Shown: piece after piece, positions 25,621-37,860 of the stretch
How positions within the stretch are numbered: position 1 is the first letter of the stretch
Layout of the letters: each line of letters starts with the position of its first letter
Assembly: GCA_000231825.2 (NCBI GenBank)
Contig: JH720365.1
Span: 310,001-374,000, forward strand
Origin: Tetrahymena elliotti 4EA
Taxonomy: Eukaryota > Ciliophora > Oligohymenophorea > Hymenostomatida > Tetrahymenidae
DNA: 64,000 nt
Direction of reading: 5' to 3'
The notes under the pieces: model-generated
Seen by the model: only the letters and a program-made list of their open reading frames with translations
Databases searched by the model: none
Told to the model about the DNA's origin: nothing
Position numbers and translations under genes: made by a program

Positions 25621-26838
25621 TCAGCAACATTTGCCTGAACCACCTGTATTGCCACCATTCTATTAATTTTATCCATTTAAAAGAGGCTTCTCATTTTTGA
25701 GTGTAAAGTTTTAATTTGCTTATGGCTATTAAGTAACTGATTTAGTTGTAGTAGTAGCAGCAGCTTAAGTTGGAGCTCCAATATTACCAGCTGATGGCTA
25801 TTTATTTTGGTTTGCAAACTAATAATCTTTTTTTTCTATTAAAAAAAATAATTTTGCTCTTATTTTTTTGAATTTACAAATATTTACAATTATTGAGATT
25901 ATCAGCATTAGGAGAAAGAATACTATTTTCAACTGGCTAGAGAGAGATAGCCATATCTTTAAACATATTGGCAACATTTTCACCTGTTTTTGCAGATATT
26001 TCATAAAATTTCATATTATTTTCCTTTGCCTTCTTTTCTAAATCAACTAATTAAACTTCTCTTGCTGTTATATAAAAGAAAAAATATTAAAATAGGAATT
26101 AAATTCATTTTTTGTTGATGTCAGATATATCTAACAGATTAATTGCTAGTAATATTTGAAATTTATTAATTTACTTAGTTTCAAATCAATTTTATTTGCT
26201 ACTAAAACGCATGGTGCTTCAGCACCTCTGTTGTCTTTATAGTCCTTAATCCATCTATCTACATTGCTAAAACTTTCTTTATCTTTTAATATAAAATTAA
26301 ATTATTTTATTTCTTAAGATCTTTCATTTTTAACATAACAATTTTTAATAAATTATTATTTTGAAAAAATAGATTTTTTTTGAAATAGATCTATGAATAT
26401 TTTTTTCTCTTAAGAAATAAATCGTAGACTATATTGCTAATATAATTATTTACTTGTAACATCAAATACAATAACTGCACATGTGGCATCTCTTAAATAA
26501 CTTGGAATAAGACTTCTGAATCTTTCTTATCCTGCTGTATCCCATAATGAAAGTCTAATACTCTTGTCATCAATATGAAGAGTCTTTGCAAGAAAATCTA
26601 CTCCTACAGTTGGCTTTAATAGTAATTTAGAATATTTGTTTATCAAATGTGAGTATATTGAATTTATGCTAATTTTAGATAAACTTACATGAGGTTTTTC
26701 ATCAAATACATCATACATAAAACGTTCGATAATGCATGTTTTTCCAACATGTTGATCACCTAAAAAGATAATTTTGTGCTTAACTCTCGATGTATTCGAG
26801 AAATTGGATGTCATTCTACTGCTATCGTTTGTATGCAT
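25621..26838 (-). CDS. Rab6-like small GTPase
   Basis: The product has 269 residues in five exons, with introns at 26614-26688, 26283-26453, 26065-26174 and 25836-25887. All nucleotide-binding motifs are present: P-loop GDQHVGKT, switch [12 protein letters not shown], switch [25 protein letters not shown], and SAKTGENV. The [12 protein letters not shown] and [10 protein letters not shown] signatures are typical of the Rab6 branch, which acts at Golgi and endosome-to-Golgi transport. The C-terminus is a long Gln/Asn/Thr linker ending in GGSGKCC, a double-cysteine prenylation signal. The polar tail and the longer N-terminus make it bigger than the usual 205-220 residues. The first intron is 75 bases, a multiple of three and free of stops, so retaining it would insert 25 residues between the P-loop and switch I. 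Confidence 0.93.
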
Positions 26839-27093
26839 TTTATTTACTAGCTTTTGCTTTGAATTATTAGAAATGGCTTGTTTTATAAGAGTAGTATTCT
26901 AGTTTTAAAATCTGGTTTTTTGATTGATTACCAGTGTTTTATTTATTTCAGATGTTTTAAGTGTTTCTTTAAATCAATTTAATTTGTGTTTATAATAATT
27001 AATTATTATTATTATTATTGTGGATAAACAAATATTTAATTATTTTTTTTATTAGATTTATTTAATTTCTTATTGCTTTATCATTTTTTACTC

Positions 27094-27830
27094 ATGATTC
27101 ATGTAAAATGGAATGCCTACTGTTTTCTGAGTCAAAATATATTTAAAATTATTAATTAATTGTTTAATGCACTTTTAAAATATAATCTATATTTTGTAGT
27201 CAATCCTAGTGTAATGGCCTATTATAACCAAATTTTAAATAATAAAGCCACAAAACCAAGTAAAAAAAAAATTCTTAATTTTAAACATTTAACTGAAATT
27301 CTAAAAAAAATAAAAGCAAAAATGACTTCTAAAGAAGCTAAAACTTTAAGAAACAACTAATCTCAAAAAAAGTTGATTTTTAATTCCATAAATTTTTGGT
27401 CTTTTTTTAATTAAATTTATTGCTAAAATATTTTTAATGTGAATGGTGGTGATAGACTGAGTGAGTAGTATTTATTAAAAACATAGAATTATTTATATTC
27501 TATAAAAAATTTATTAATTTATTATTGTTAGGAAGTTAGTATGTTAGCTTTATTTTAGCCAGATTAAATAGCTCTCTATTGAAAAATAAAGAAATAACAT
27601 CTAAATCAAACAATTTTTTAGAAATTTCCAAAGCTAATTTTCTTCTAAAAATAAAAAGTTTTATTGGGGATGATATTTATTTATTCTTGTTATTAGAGTT
27701 GTTGTATTCTTTTTATTTCAACATCAATTTTGACATAAAAAATCTTAATACCATTTTAATTTAACAAGGAATTATTAATTTAATATTAAACTTTAAACTC
27801 TAATTTCAGTAAAAATTTACATTTTTTTGA
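27094..27830 (+). CDS. Tentative small protein of unknown function
   Basis: The first frame opens at ATG 27094 (MIHVKWNAYCFLSQNIFKII) and continues with MAYYNQILNNKATKPSKKK, a helical, Lys-rich segment (LTEILKKIKAKMTSKEAKTL) and a polar stretch. A GTGAGT donor at 27461 spliced to TTGTTAG at 27531 restores frame to a second open stretch (SNNFLEISKANFLLKIKSFI, then hydrophobic DDIYLFLLLELLYSFYF), ending at TGA 27828-27830. This gives 221 residues. The second part can also be read from its own ATG at 27579. The composition is close to that of A/T-rich spacer sequence, so this may not be a gene. No family is recognised. Confidence 0.35.
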
Positions 27831-28016
27831 CATTAATTAAATCGTTTATTTATTTCTTTATGTAATTTTAATATAAAATTAATTTTTTAAATCAAATTTG
27901 AAAATTAGTATCAAATAATAAAATAGTTTTTTAGATATAAATATAATATTTAACTTTAAGATAGTAGAAGTAGTAATTAATAAAATAAAGTTTTTGTAAA
28001 TTTAATATTATCTTTA

Positions 28017-29449
28017 TCAGTCTTATCCGTTAGAAATATATGATTACCCATGTGAATTTATTTTTAGTACTTATTAAGATACTGCCCTTGAATTGTAATT
28101 AGTTCCTATGCCTTTTTAAGAAGCATTTCTATTATAGTTTCCTCCTAATGATGTCATGGATATATTATGACTACTGTTTACTTTTTTATCTTTAACATAT
28201 CTGCTTTCATATTCCAATATATCAAGAGTGACTGAATCTTTAAGTTACTCTTTTGCTTATTCTTTCATCAACTATGTTTATTTAATTCTTTCTAACATTT
28301 CTTATTCTCTTCTTTCGAAATCTTTTGCTTCAAATTTAGCAAAGCTAAGCATAGCCTCTTCTTTGATTCTTTATTTCTGTAACTCCTTTTCTAATTTTAA
28401 TTTTTTCTCTAACAAATATTACTCTTTTCTTTATTTTGATATTTCCTTTTACTTTTTCATCTGCTCCATCTTAAATTTTACATTTTCTATAGCCACCTTT
28501 TATTCTTAAGCCTTGCGAATTTATTCTTCTGCAATAATCTGCTTTACCGAGTAAAAGCCTTCTTTCTTTTTTTTCAAATTTTCTTCCTTCGCAATTTAAA
28601 CTCTCAGCATTTCTAGCTACTTTTTAGGATGGGTGTATCCAACATCATCCTGCTATTGCATTCTTTATTATTCTTCTTCTTTCTATTTAATTAAAATAAT
28701 TTTATAGTTAAATAAATTATTGCAACAGTAAATAATAAATAAATAAATTAATAAATCTAAGAAGTGCCCAAATAGTAATTATTTATCATTAATTAATTTA
28801 TACTGGTTTTATATCACACATTTGCTTATTTAACAATATTTGAATGATAAAATACTCTTTCCTTCTCAAATCATATCAAAAAAGCTCAAAAATTTACCTT
28901 TTTTAGATAAAATTTTTTCTACTAAAAAATCTTTTCAGCTTTTTTTGCAGCATCTTCAGCACTCTTTTGGAGCTATAACTCTTCTTATCTTAATTTTCTC
29001 AATCTATTTATGAGCATCTAGTTTTATTCTTAAACTATGATTCTTTCTTATTTAATTTACTGCAATACTACAGCATTTGGAACTGCTTTTTAAGAATATG
29101 ATCTATTTGGTTTTGTCAAATAAGGATTAACTAAATTCAACTATTCATTATTATGCTTATAAATTGAGCTTGAAGATCTTTAATGTTTGCTCTTTTCAAT
29201 TTCATCAAAATTATCATTTTCGCTCATCCTCATTTAAATTTCTGGTAATTTTTCATAGCGATATTTAGGAGAAATATAAGGATTTGTGTAATTCACTTTA
29301 TATTTGTGCTTAGAACTTTCACTATTTTAATTCTATGAAACCATTTATAATGGCTAATATGCATTCTCTTAATCTATTTCTAACCTATCTAATTTATAAT
29401 CTTGGATATAACCCTAGATTACAGAATTTTATTTTTGCTATCCTTACAT
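28017..29449 (-). CDS. Coiled-coil protein of unknown function
   Basis: The model has 405 residues. One intron at 28683-28897 joins the two exons in frame (KKFYLKK then KEEEQQRMQQQDD). The N-terminal 150 residues are polar and tyrosine-rich (YTNPYISPKYRYEKLPEIQM). Two long charged helices follow, the first at IKQERIIVQEQNQMLINRLR. The second starts after a short GYTHPKKQLEML turn and runs through LEKKLKLEKELQKQRIKEEA. The tail is Ser/Asn-rich and ends at 28017. The helical middle resembles axonemal or cortical coiled-coil proteins of ciliates in composition only. I do not recognise a family. Confidence 0.7.
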
Positions 29450-29922
29450 AAGTAATTTTTATTGTTTATCTAAAAAAAGATTGGATCTATAATTTAATAT
29501 TCTTTTGTTAATAATTAATTAATTTAGTGGATAAGCAAGCAATTTATTTAAAACAAAATTGAGAAATCTGCTAATAATTTAAATTGTAAAGAATTATCTA
29601 CAAATTAATTTATAAATTTAATAAATGTGTATTATAAATTAATTATCATTATTTATAATAATTATTAATTAAGTTCTATTTTTATTAAAACAAAATTTAC
29701 ATACAAAAAAGGAATAATAACAATCAGATTACTCAAAATAGTATTAGAATCAAGCAAAATATTAAGGATCCTCAAGATAAAATATAAAAGAAGAAAAAAT
29801 TTTAAGAAAACAAACATAAATTTAAAATATTAATGACCATTATTAATTTATATTTACAAAGCATTAAATTAATTTAATAATTTCTAAAAAAATAAAATAT
29901 TTCTATAATGAAGAAGAGAATT
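29450..29922. other. Spacer, no gene seen
   Basis: This is A/T-rich between two minus-strand genes and holds the upstream region of the coiled-coil gene. The AATTAATTATTATAA-like sequence around 29625-29665 is low in complexity. No reading frame is supported. Confidence 0.7.
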
Positions 29923-32900
29923 TCAAACTATGTCAAATTCATCTTTAATACTATATTTTATGATAAAATTAATTAATTTTTATCTATTATTTAAAAAAAA
30001 ATATTTTAAATTAATTTACCTATTAAGAATGTTGAAAAGATCTGTATACATTTAGTTAGTTTTCTATATTTGTTGATCGGCATTAATGCTATCTTAATTT
30101 GTCTTATTTATAGTGCTAAGATCATTATGACTAGAATGGCTAGGGGAAGATTCTTTTAGGTGATTGCTAAAATTTTCTTTTTAGATGTTGTAATTAGCAT
30201 TTTGCATTGATTATTTATTAATTTTTTTATCTTTTTACTCTGATTTACTCTGAAAGCTATTATTTTTATCATCACTAAATCCATATTAATTATCAATATA
30301 CTCAAAAAATGAAAGATTTTCATTTTCGTTAGCATTCTTATTCTATTAAACAACTTACTGGATTGAGTTTTTTTCATTTCTTTATTTTTATTGATTTTCT
30401 AGTTGTGAATTTTAAATGATTTAATTATTTTTGTCTTTTTGTGTTGAAGATTTTCTCTCATTTTAGATTTGCTATATTTTTTGTAAGGAATTCTTTTAAA
30501 CTTAGTCTTTTATGTTATTTTGTATTATTTATGAAGTAGTATTTGATTTTTTGTTTTTATTTATTGAATCAGTTTTATTTTCAATTTTTATTTTCTAATG
30601 TTGATCTCTTTAAGATGTTTCTTTTATATTCTAAGATAATTAAGACCTATGTGAATCCATTTTATTCTAAGATAGTTAAGACCTATGTGAATCCATTTTA
30701 ATGCTGCTTTTTTCTATATCCCTTTCTTCATTTTCAATAAAATCTTACAAAAATTATTTATTCTATTATTAAGCAGATAACTTTATTTATTAATTACTTT
30801 TTGATTGAATAGATTATCTTACATCTCCAAATGTTTTCAAATTTTCATTTTATTGTGGAGATGGCTATTCTTTCTATCTTCTTTGTTTTTCTTTAGGTTT
30901 CCAAGATTGAACTACATTTAACAATCTTTAAGATTCCCTTTAATATAATTATAAAGCCTATTTTATTTCATCATCCCAGCCTTTAACTTTAAGCTTTTGT
31001 TTCTCTAACATTTCTTGATAATCTTAGTAATAAGAATGCACAAAATTTTCATTAAAAAGCATTTAAATTTTAAAATCTCTCGTTTCAGAGTTTAAAATAT
31101 TCTCAATTAACTCAAAATAATCATTTTCTTCAATTGGTCCATCATAATGAGCTGAATCAATACCATATATAGTTCTTTTTTAAACTAAATTTAATATCTA
31201 ATTGACTTTTGATGCTCTATTTCCAATAATACTATCATATTTCTACATCTTTTTCAGTGTATAAGTTCCTACTGTATTGCTATCAAACTTTTTTCTATTT
31301 TCATCATTAATCTCTACGTCTCCAATATGTTTATCATAGAATTTTTTAGCTTTTTCAATATACTTTTAAATTACTTTTTATTTGTGATCTTGTTTTTCTT
31401 TGTACTAAGTACAAAACGAAGTAATATCTTCAGACATCAAATACTCATTATTTTATGTTTGATTCTAATCATTAACTTATTTCTTTATCTTAACTAAAAA
31501 ATTTATTATAATATCATATTAATCACCTCTATATTTATTGTTGTGAATAAAATCAGCAATCTTCTCCAAATTTAACTATTTATTCTCATATTATATTTAA
31601 TTAACCTCTTTTTCTTAACTCTAATTTGATTATCTATCACTAATTTCTTCTTGAGATTCAACAGATTCTACTCCTTAAACACTACTGAATAAATGATGTA
31701 GCAATCCAGCCAAGAAATCTTCTAAATAGCTAATTTTTTCAGCTTTAGAAATAATTTATTTAACAAAATTATCTTTCAAAGTATCAATTTATAAAAAGTT
31801 ATTTCTAACCATTGAATGAATAAATTTAGATAAAATTAACTTTTCTTCTATCTATTCATCTCTTTCTTTAACTTTCTTATTTATTTTTTTCATAATTGAT
31901 TCATTTCCACATAGATTTTAAATGTTAAAGAATTCTTCCTAAAGTTCGTTTGATTTTCTAAAAGTCAGCTTCAAAAGTTTCTTTTGATACTAAAGTTTTT
32001 TTATAATTACTTACTGATAAATAATAAAAGTTTAATATTTTACCACCCATGGATTGATATTAGCAAGAATGTCTACTAAAATTTATTTTGAAGCATTTTT
32101 GCTAAACTTTTAAAGTATTTCGAAATTTTCATGCAAATATTTTTTGTAGTTATAAATAATCGCTCTGATAGAAACCATATCTGATTTTTTTACTAAGGCT
32201 TAGCCTGGTATAAGTTATTCTATGATTTTCATTGTTCTTAAAGAATGCAAAGAAGGTTTTTTGCTTATAATCTTAGCATCTTGAAGAAGTTCAGGGTTGT
32301 ATATTTACTCATAAAAAGACTCAATCATCTATTCTCCTTAAGAATCAGAGGAAAATCCAATTGTAAAACAAAAATCCTTCAATTCATCCATATAAACTAT
32401 TATTTTAAAAGAAAAATTAATTTCATAAAAACTTAAAATGTATTCAGTTACTAAATTTCTAATCAGTCCTTTAGGTAATTTAAATATTTCTTAAACGAGT
32501 ATAAGCAGAAAATAATTTATTTAATAGTTCAGAATCTTCTATGTCTTAATCAATATCTTCTCCATACTAAGTAATATATAGTCTCTTTTTTAAAATCTTC
32601 CTCAACGATGAATAAAAATTTTCAATAATCTTTGCTTAGTTCTTAAATATAAAAATAATGTTTAAAATCTATTGATTTTATGAAATAAAAAGTAAATTTA
32701 CATGAGATTTAAAAATAAACTCGTCTCTTTGCTTTTTATTCATAGATTTGAGAGTTGATAGAGTTTGGTCCTTTGTTAAATTAAATTATTTTCTTTTTGA
32801 TTCTGTATTAATACTCTAATTCCAAACATCAGGATGTTAATATGTAGTAGTTATATTTTTTATATTTTGACTAGATTCCCTTTACTTTGATTTAGATAAT

Positions 32901-33258
32901 ACCTTTTCAGAATATCCAAAAGGTTTTGTTAAATGCCTTTCTACTGAGCGCTTAGCCCTTGATAAATCTATATTGTCTTCTCTTTAACATAAATTGATTA
33001 GAAAATTAAAATTATTTATTACAAATATCTATACTTGAATAAAGTTTTTGGTTTTCCTACAACATCAATTGTAATTGATCTAACTTTTGAAGGTACAGGA
33101 ATTGACCCAGGAGGATTTTATTCTATAATTGTTTTCATTTATTTGCCTGTGAGTTGTAAAGGATTTATTACTGTATTAGGAACATGATTCAGCTTTTATT
33201 TTTAAGAACTGCCAATTGCAGTTACTTTTAGCACCCTACCAATAGGATCATATGACAT
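29923..33258 (-). CDS. Large charged protein of unknown function with Gln/Asn-rich tail
   Basis: The model has about 1,030-1,055 residues. The start at 33258 reads MSYDPIGRVLKVTAIGS. Introns are at 32982-33034, about 32642-32701, and 32397-32451. A last one at about 29939-30007 is optional, because that segment is in frame without a stop. The N-terminal 160 residues hold a conserved-looking Pro-rich segment (NPPGSIPVPSKVRSITIDVV). A helical core of about 450 residues follows (ELLNKLFSAYTRLRNIQ, DELKDFCFTIGFSSDSQGEQ, SLHSLRTMKIIEQLIPGQAL, ILVDILANINPWVVKYQTFI). The last third is low-complexity Gln/Asn/Lys/Ser and includes a near-perfect tandem duplication of KMDSHRSQLSQN (DNA repeat at 30627-30697). 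The whole looks like a structural or scaffold protein. I do not recognise the family. Confidence 0.65.
30627..30697. repeat. Tandem direct repeat, two copies of about 36 bases
   Basis: The unit TTCTAAGATA-TTAAGACCTATGTGAATCCATTTTA occurs twice in a row with a single visible base difference (AATT versus AGTT). It lies within the Gln/Asn-rich tail of the minus-strand gene and encodes KMDSHRSQLSQN twice. It is a recent in-frame duplication. Confidence 0.9.
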
Positions 33259-34442
33259 TTTTATAAAATATTAAATATAATTTTTATGATGTAAGAATTT
33301 TATGTATGATTTGAAAGATTTGTTAAAAACTTTTTATTAATATTAATACAAGCTTATTAATAATTTGAAAAAATGATTACTGTTAATTTTATTAAAAAGC
33401 AAAAAATACCAATTGATTTTATATTATAATTATTATTCACAGACTGACATCATAATTTTACCTAAAAAATAAGCATTTTCAAGCTAAAAAAGTAATGCTA
33501 ATTTAAAATTGATAAAACAATATTTATAAACATATTTGATATATGTAAAAAGAAATAGTAATTAATTGAAGGTTTAAAAATAAAAATTAACTATAATTAA
33601 ATAAAATATATGGGTTTTTATTATTTTTGGATTATTGAATTGATTAGGGAAATTTAATCTATGCTATTTAAATTTTTTTCAAGTATTGATATTTACTAAA
33701 AACAATAATTAGTTTGAATTTATTATTTTTGAGCCACTAAAAATATTAATTTAAAATAGTATCCTTAATAAAATTTATGGAAAAGTCAAGTTAAAGATGA
33801 ATCAAAAATGTTTGTTTTTTTTTATTTCATAAAAAGATTAAAAATTAATTTCTCAAAACATTTAGTCAAAAAAAAACCTGAATTATTTTAAAGAGGAGAA
33901 ACAGGTTTGAATTCTTAAATGAAAATAAAGAAATATAATTTCTGATTAGAAAATAATAAAGATAAATAAATTAAATTAGAAATTTATGACTAATTTAATC
34001 AATAAAATTGGTATTATTTTTGATTAATATTTATATAAAATTAAACATTAATTAAGGATATTCTAATATAAAATACAAATATAGTTTTATGTCTTTATTT
34101 ATTTATTTACTTTTATTTAGTTGATTATTTTATAGTAAAGTAAAAAGGAGTAAATGCTATGTATTTAATTCCTATTACTTTTATTTAGTATATAATTAGA
34201 ATTTTTTTTATTTGTTTATATATTAATTGGTTGGTTGTATGTATGTATGTAGGTAGGTAGATTGGTAAGTTGAATTACTTTGAAATAGGATTTAGATAGA
34301 TTATATTTTTAGTTGTTTTTTTATTATTTAAATATTTTAATAGCAATAAATTAAGATTGAGAGAAAAATGATTGATAGAAATCTATTGTTAAATTAGACT
34401 TGAAAGAGTTTTATTGTAATTTGCAGAAAAAATTATATTTTA
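33259..34442. other. Spacer with a short tetranucleotide repeat
   Basis: This is A/T-rich with no supported gene. A simple repeat GTAT/GTAG/GTAG lies at about 34228-34262. The region holds the upstream sequence of the gene ending at 29923 and the 3' side of the kinase gene. Confidence 0.75.
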
Positions 34443-37400
34443 TCAAAAGATCCTCGTTTATACAACGCATTTTCTATTTTTGGCGTCAGTTATTGTATCT
34501 TTTGGGCAAACATTAACACAAAGATTGTCACCTAGTAAGTAATACTCAATAGAGCATTTCTAACAAATAACATATTAATCTGCTAAAAGCGAAGAATTCT
34601 AAGCTGAGCATGTGATACAGTTTTCAGGACATTTCATACATTTATTTACAGTGCTATCTTTTCTAAAATAATTAGGGCATTCATTAACACACATACCTGT
34701 TTACTGATTGAGACTAAGGAGATACATATCTTATTTACATTTTTTACAAGAATTTGCTTCACCCCAAGTGCATTCTAGACAGGAGGGGTCACATTATACA
34801 CATATCATTTAATTAGTATCTGGATAATAATTCTGCTATGGGCACTTTGTGTAACACTTTCCAGCTAAATACATTTTATTTTATTTTTTGCATTCTTCAA
34901 CCGTGTATGTTGTTGGGTCAGTATCAGGGCCAGTATTATTATTAGAACTAGAATTAGACCCTTCGTTTGATTAATTAGATTAAATAATGTAAAATAAACC
35001 TAAAGCTATTGCAAATAGGATCATGACTACAATAACGATTGCCAAGGTTTTTCTTTGCTTTGACAGTCTGCGAATTTGATCAGGATTTTAAAATTGATTA
35101 TAATTTCTGCGTATTGTTTACTAATAAGGAACCAGTGTATTTTAGTGAGGAGTTTGAGATTAGCTGTCTATAAATGTATCAAAAAAGTTGTTATCATCCT
35201 CGACTATTTTAACCATATTTTCATGGATGTTTTATTTTTTCTTAATCTTTTATGAAATGCAAGTAGCTTAATTAGTATCGTCATAAACATTTATATCTTT
35301 TGTTTGATACTTTTGACTTTAGTGCTATTCATTTTGTTATGAAGATTAATTAGATGATTGCTCAGTAGAGACTAAGTATTTTTATTTATTAGATGCACCT
35401 TTATTATTTTATGGAAATTTAGATTAGTCATAAGAATAATTGTCCTATTAATAATGATCTGGGTATTCAAAATTATTTATATAGTCTCTATTACTTCCAT
35501 TATCTATATATTAATCTTCATCTTAATATTTATTTTATTATTGTCTTAAATGCTAGTTTTCTCTAATTATTTCACTCACTGTAAATGTATTTTAACGTTC
35601 AGCAATCACTGAATTTGTAATTTAGCTTTCGGGGTAGACTGAATTATCTTATTGACTGCTGGTCTTATTATTTATATAGCTCACCTAAGAGTTAGTTCTA
35701 CTAACTTATGCTGATTAATCAACTTAATCTTTTTATTTATAATAGAAATTGCTTTAGTTACTCTCTGTTCTTTCTGTATTACTTCTTTCATCTAGCTGTT
35801 TCATGGAATTGTACTCTAAAATGGGTTCTGGCATTGTTCCATTATATGTCGAACCAATTTTTTATATTTAATTCAAGCTATTAGGGATGTTACCAGAAAT
35901 TTTCCTCATCTATGTGTTATAATTTTATTAGGGTTAACCTAATACATTACCCTATCCTTACATATTGAAGTTTATTTAAATTCCATTGCCTTATTGATTG
36001 GCACTATTTTATAAGCAGAAACCACCCATTTATTACTCATATTGATTAAAATTGCCTTAGTGGTAAGAATGGCGTTGTATATCAAAAGAGAATGTCTAGG
36101 GAGGTGATTGCCTTTAATTAACTAATGAATTCCTTTAATAAGGGCAATTTGGATCCAAGTTTGGAATATTTCTTATATTTTAATTTTAAAACTGCTGAGA
36201 TAAATTTGATCTAACAACTGATGCATGACTTATACTTAAGGATTTTGGTTTTTCAGGAGTTTAGCATAGATCCCTTTGATTAGGATTACTGTGTTATTTC
36301 TACATAGTATTTCTAGGTAAGTTACTCTAAAGGTTATTGCAGCGGTCTCCTTATTACTAATACTAAATAGGGCATCGAAGGAAATTGCCATTTTATATAT
36401 TCATAATATATTCTTTTTATCTTTAACTTCCTTCAGAAGTGTCTTGATTATCAGAACTGTAATGAGCAGTAGTGCCTTCTGAGTCAGATAATATACATTT
36501 CTGTTTCTTTCTACCTAAATTCTTTAAATCTATTGAAATTTATTATCTTGGGTTAGCTTAATTGGTATTTGTTTAAAAAAAGTCAGATTCTTCTAAAAAT
36601 GCTTTGTCAATTGCTATCTTTTTTAGAGAGCTGAAATCAGGTCTTAAGGCAGGATCTATTTCAAGCATCATTTTAATAAGCTTTGAAAGGACGTTTCCAT
36701 ATCTTTCTTTTACTTAGGAGCGAAGTTATTTTACTTATTTTTGATAACCTATTTTATTGAGCACTCCACTTAGTCTTTCATCCTTAGTAAATTTCTTAAA
36801 TGTACACATATAAAGTAAGCACAGCCCTAAACTATATACATCCGATTTATATGCATTATATGATAGTCTATCCTTCATTCTGTTGTAAGCTTTAAGCAAT
36901 TCAGGAGCCATAAAACTTAAAGTTCCTAATTATAAATGTAATGATTAAAATTATATTTTTCAATTTCTAAGTTAATAAAAAAGCAATGATTTATCAACAA
37001 AATAAATGATAAAATCAACATTTTTTTGCTTCACTAAATCTCAGATACCTCAAACAGTAACTTAAAGTAGTACATATTTTGTAAAGCTCTTATAATACTC
37101 AAAATTACTATTTTGGTTTTCCTAATCACCAAAATAGTGTTTGCCAATAATTAAATAGATTAAATATGCTACAATGTATTAAATTTTATGAAATTTAATA
37201 AAAATATCATAAAAATTGATCATTTTAATAAAATGATTTAATTCAAACAAGTTGATAGTTTTATAAATTTTATATTTTACCTAAAACCAAAGATTTTTCC
37301 ATAGTTTTATTAAGGTCAATCTTAGAATCATCCAAATCAGCTATTTTAAAATTTGTTTTATCCACCAAAATGTTTTCTGGCTTTATATCACGATGAGCTA

Positions 37401-37860
37401 TTTTTAAATTAGATTATAAAAACTCTAAAGCCGAGATTGTTTGAGAAAAGAATTTTTTAATTTCAGTGAGACTGAACTGGTTCCCTTATTTATTCATCAT
37501 TTATATATAATCGTCTAAATTTCCTTCACAGTGCTCCATGATTAAATAAGCAGAGACATCTTCTCCATAGACTTTTTATTTTACTGTCTTACAGAAGCCA
37601 AGTATTTAGATAATATTTGGATGCTTATTAACTTTGATTCTTTATAATGTCCTAAAATTAGAAACTACTCTTTTATAATCTTCTTCATCTTTAATTTTGA
37701 GCTCCTTAAAGGCTAGTATGTTATCGCTTTAATTAATATCGACGTATCTATAAACTGGGGCATTTGAACATCCTAAAAATCCATCATGTCTGAAACCTTC
37801 TATATTAAAAAAATCTAAATCTTCTAAAGGTACATTTATAGAGGAGATTTTTTGATTCAT
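34443..37860 (-). CDS. Membrane-anchored protein kinase with C-terminal Cys-rich domain
   Basis: The product has 1,020 residues and one 355-base intron (36926-37280) inside the kinase domain. The order is unusual: the kinase comes first (about residues 15-270), then about 540 residues of Gln/Asn/Ser-rich linker, one membrane helix near residues 815-840 (KTLAIVIVVMILFAIALGLF), and a Cys-rich region like furin repeats (CDPSCLECTWG, CPENCITCS). Kinase motifs seen are Lys in ILAFKELK, HRDIKPEN, MAPELL, and SDVYSLGLCLLYMC. The DFG motif is replaced by DLD (KIADLDDSK), and the glycine-rich loop (DGFLGCSNAPVYRYV) is weak. With the kinase in the cytosol, the Cys-rich end would be outside or in the lumen, giving a type II topology. 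Activity is uncertain because of DLD. Tetrahymena-type Cys-rich repeats are common in surface proteins, so a sensing role is an inference. Confidence 0.85.

Noticed and set aside
28228..28509. Hydrophobic Ser/Phe-rich plus-strand frame
   Set aside because: It is antisense to the charged Glu/Lys coiled coil of the minus-strand gene, which reads as Ser/Phe/Leu on the other strand.
34228..34262. GTAT/GTAG repeat as a possible telomere or chromosome breakage site
   Set aside because: It does not match the Tetrahymena telomere repeat (GGGGTT) or the known breakage sequence, and sits within ordinary spacer.
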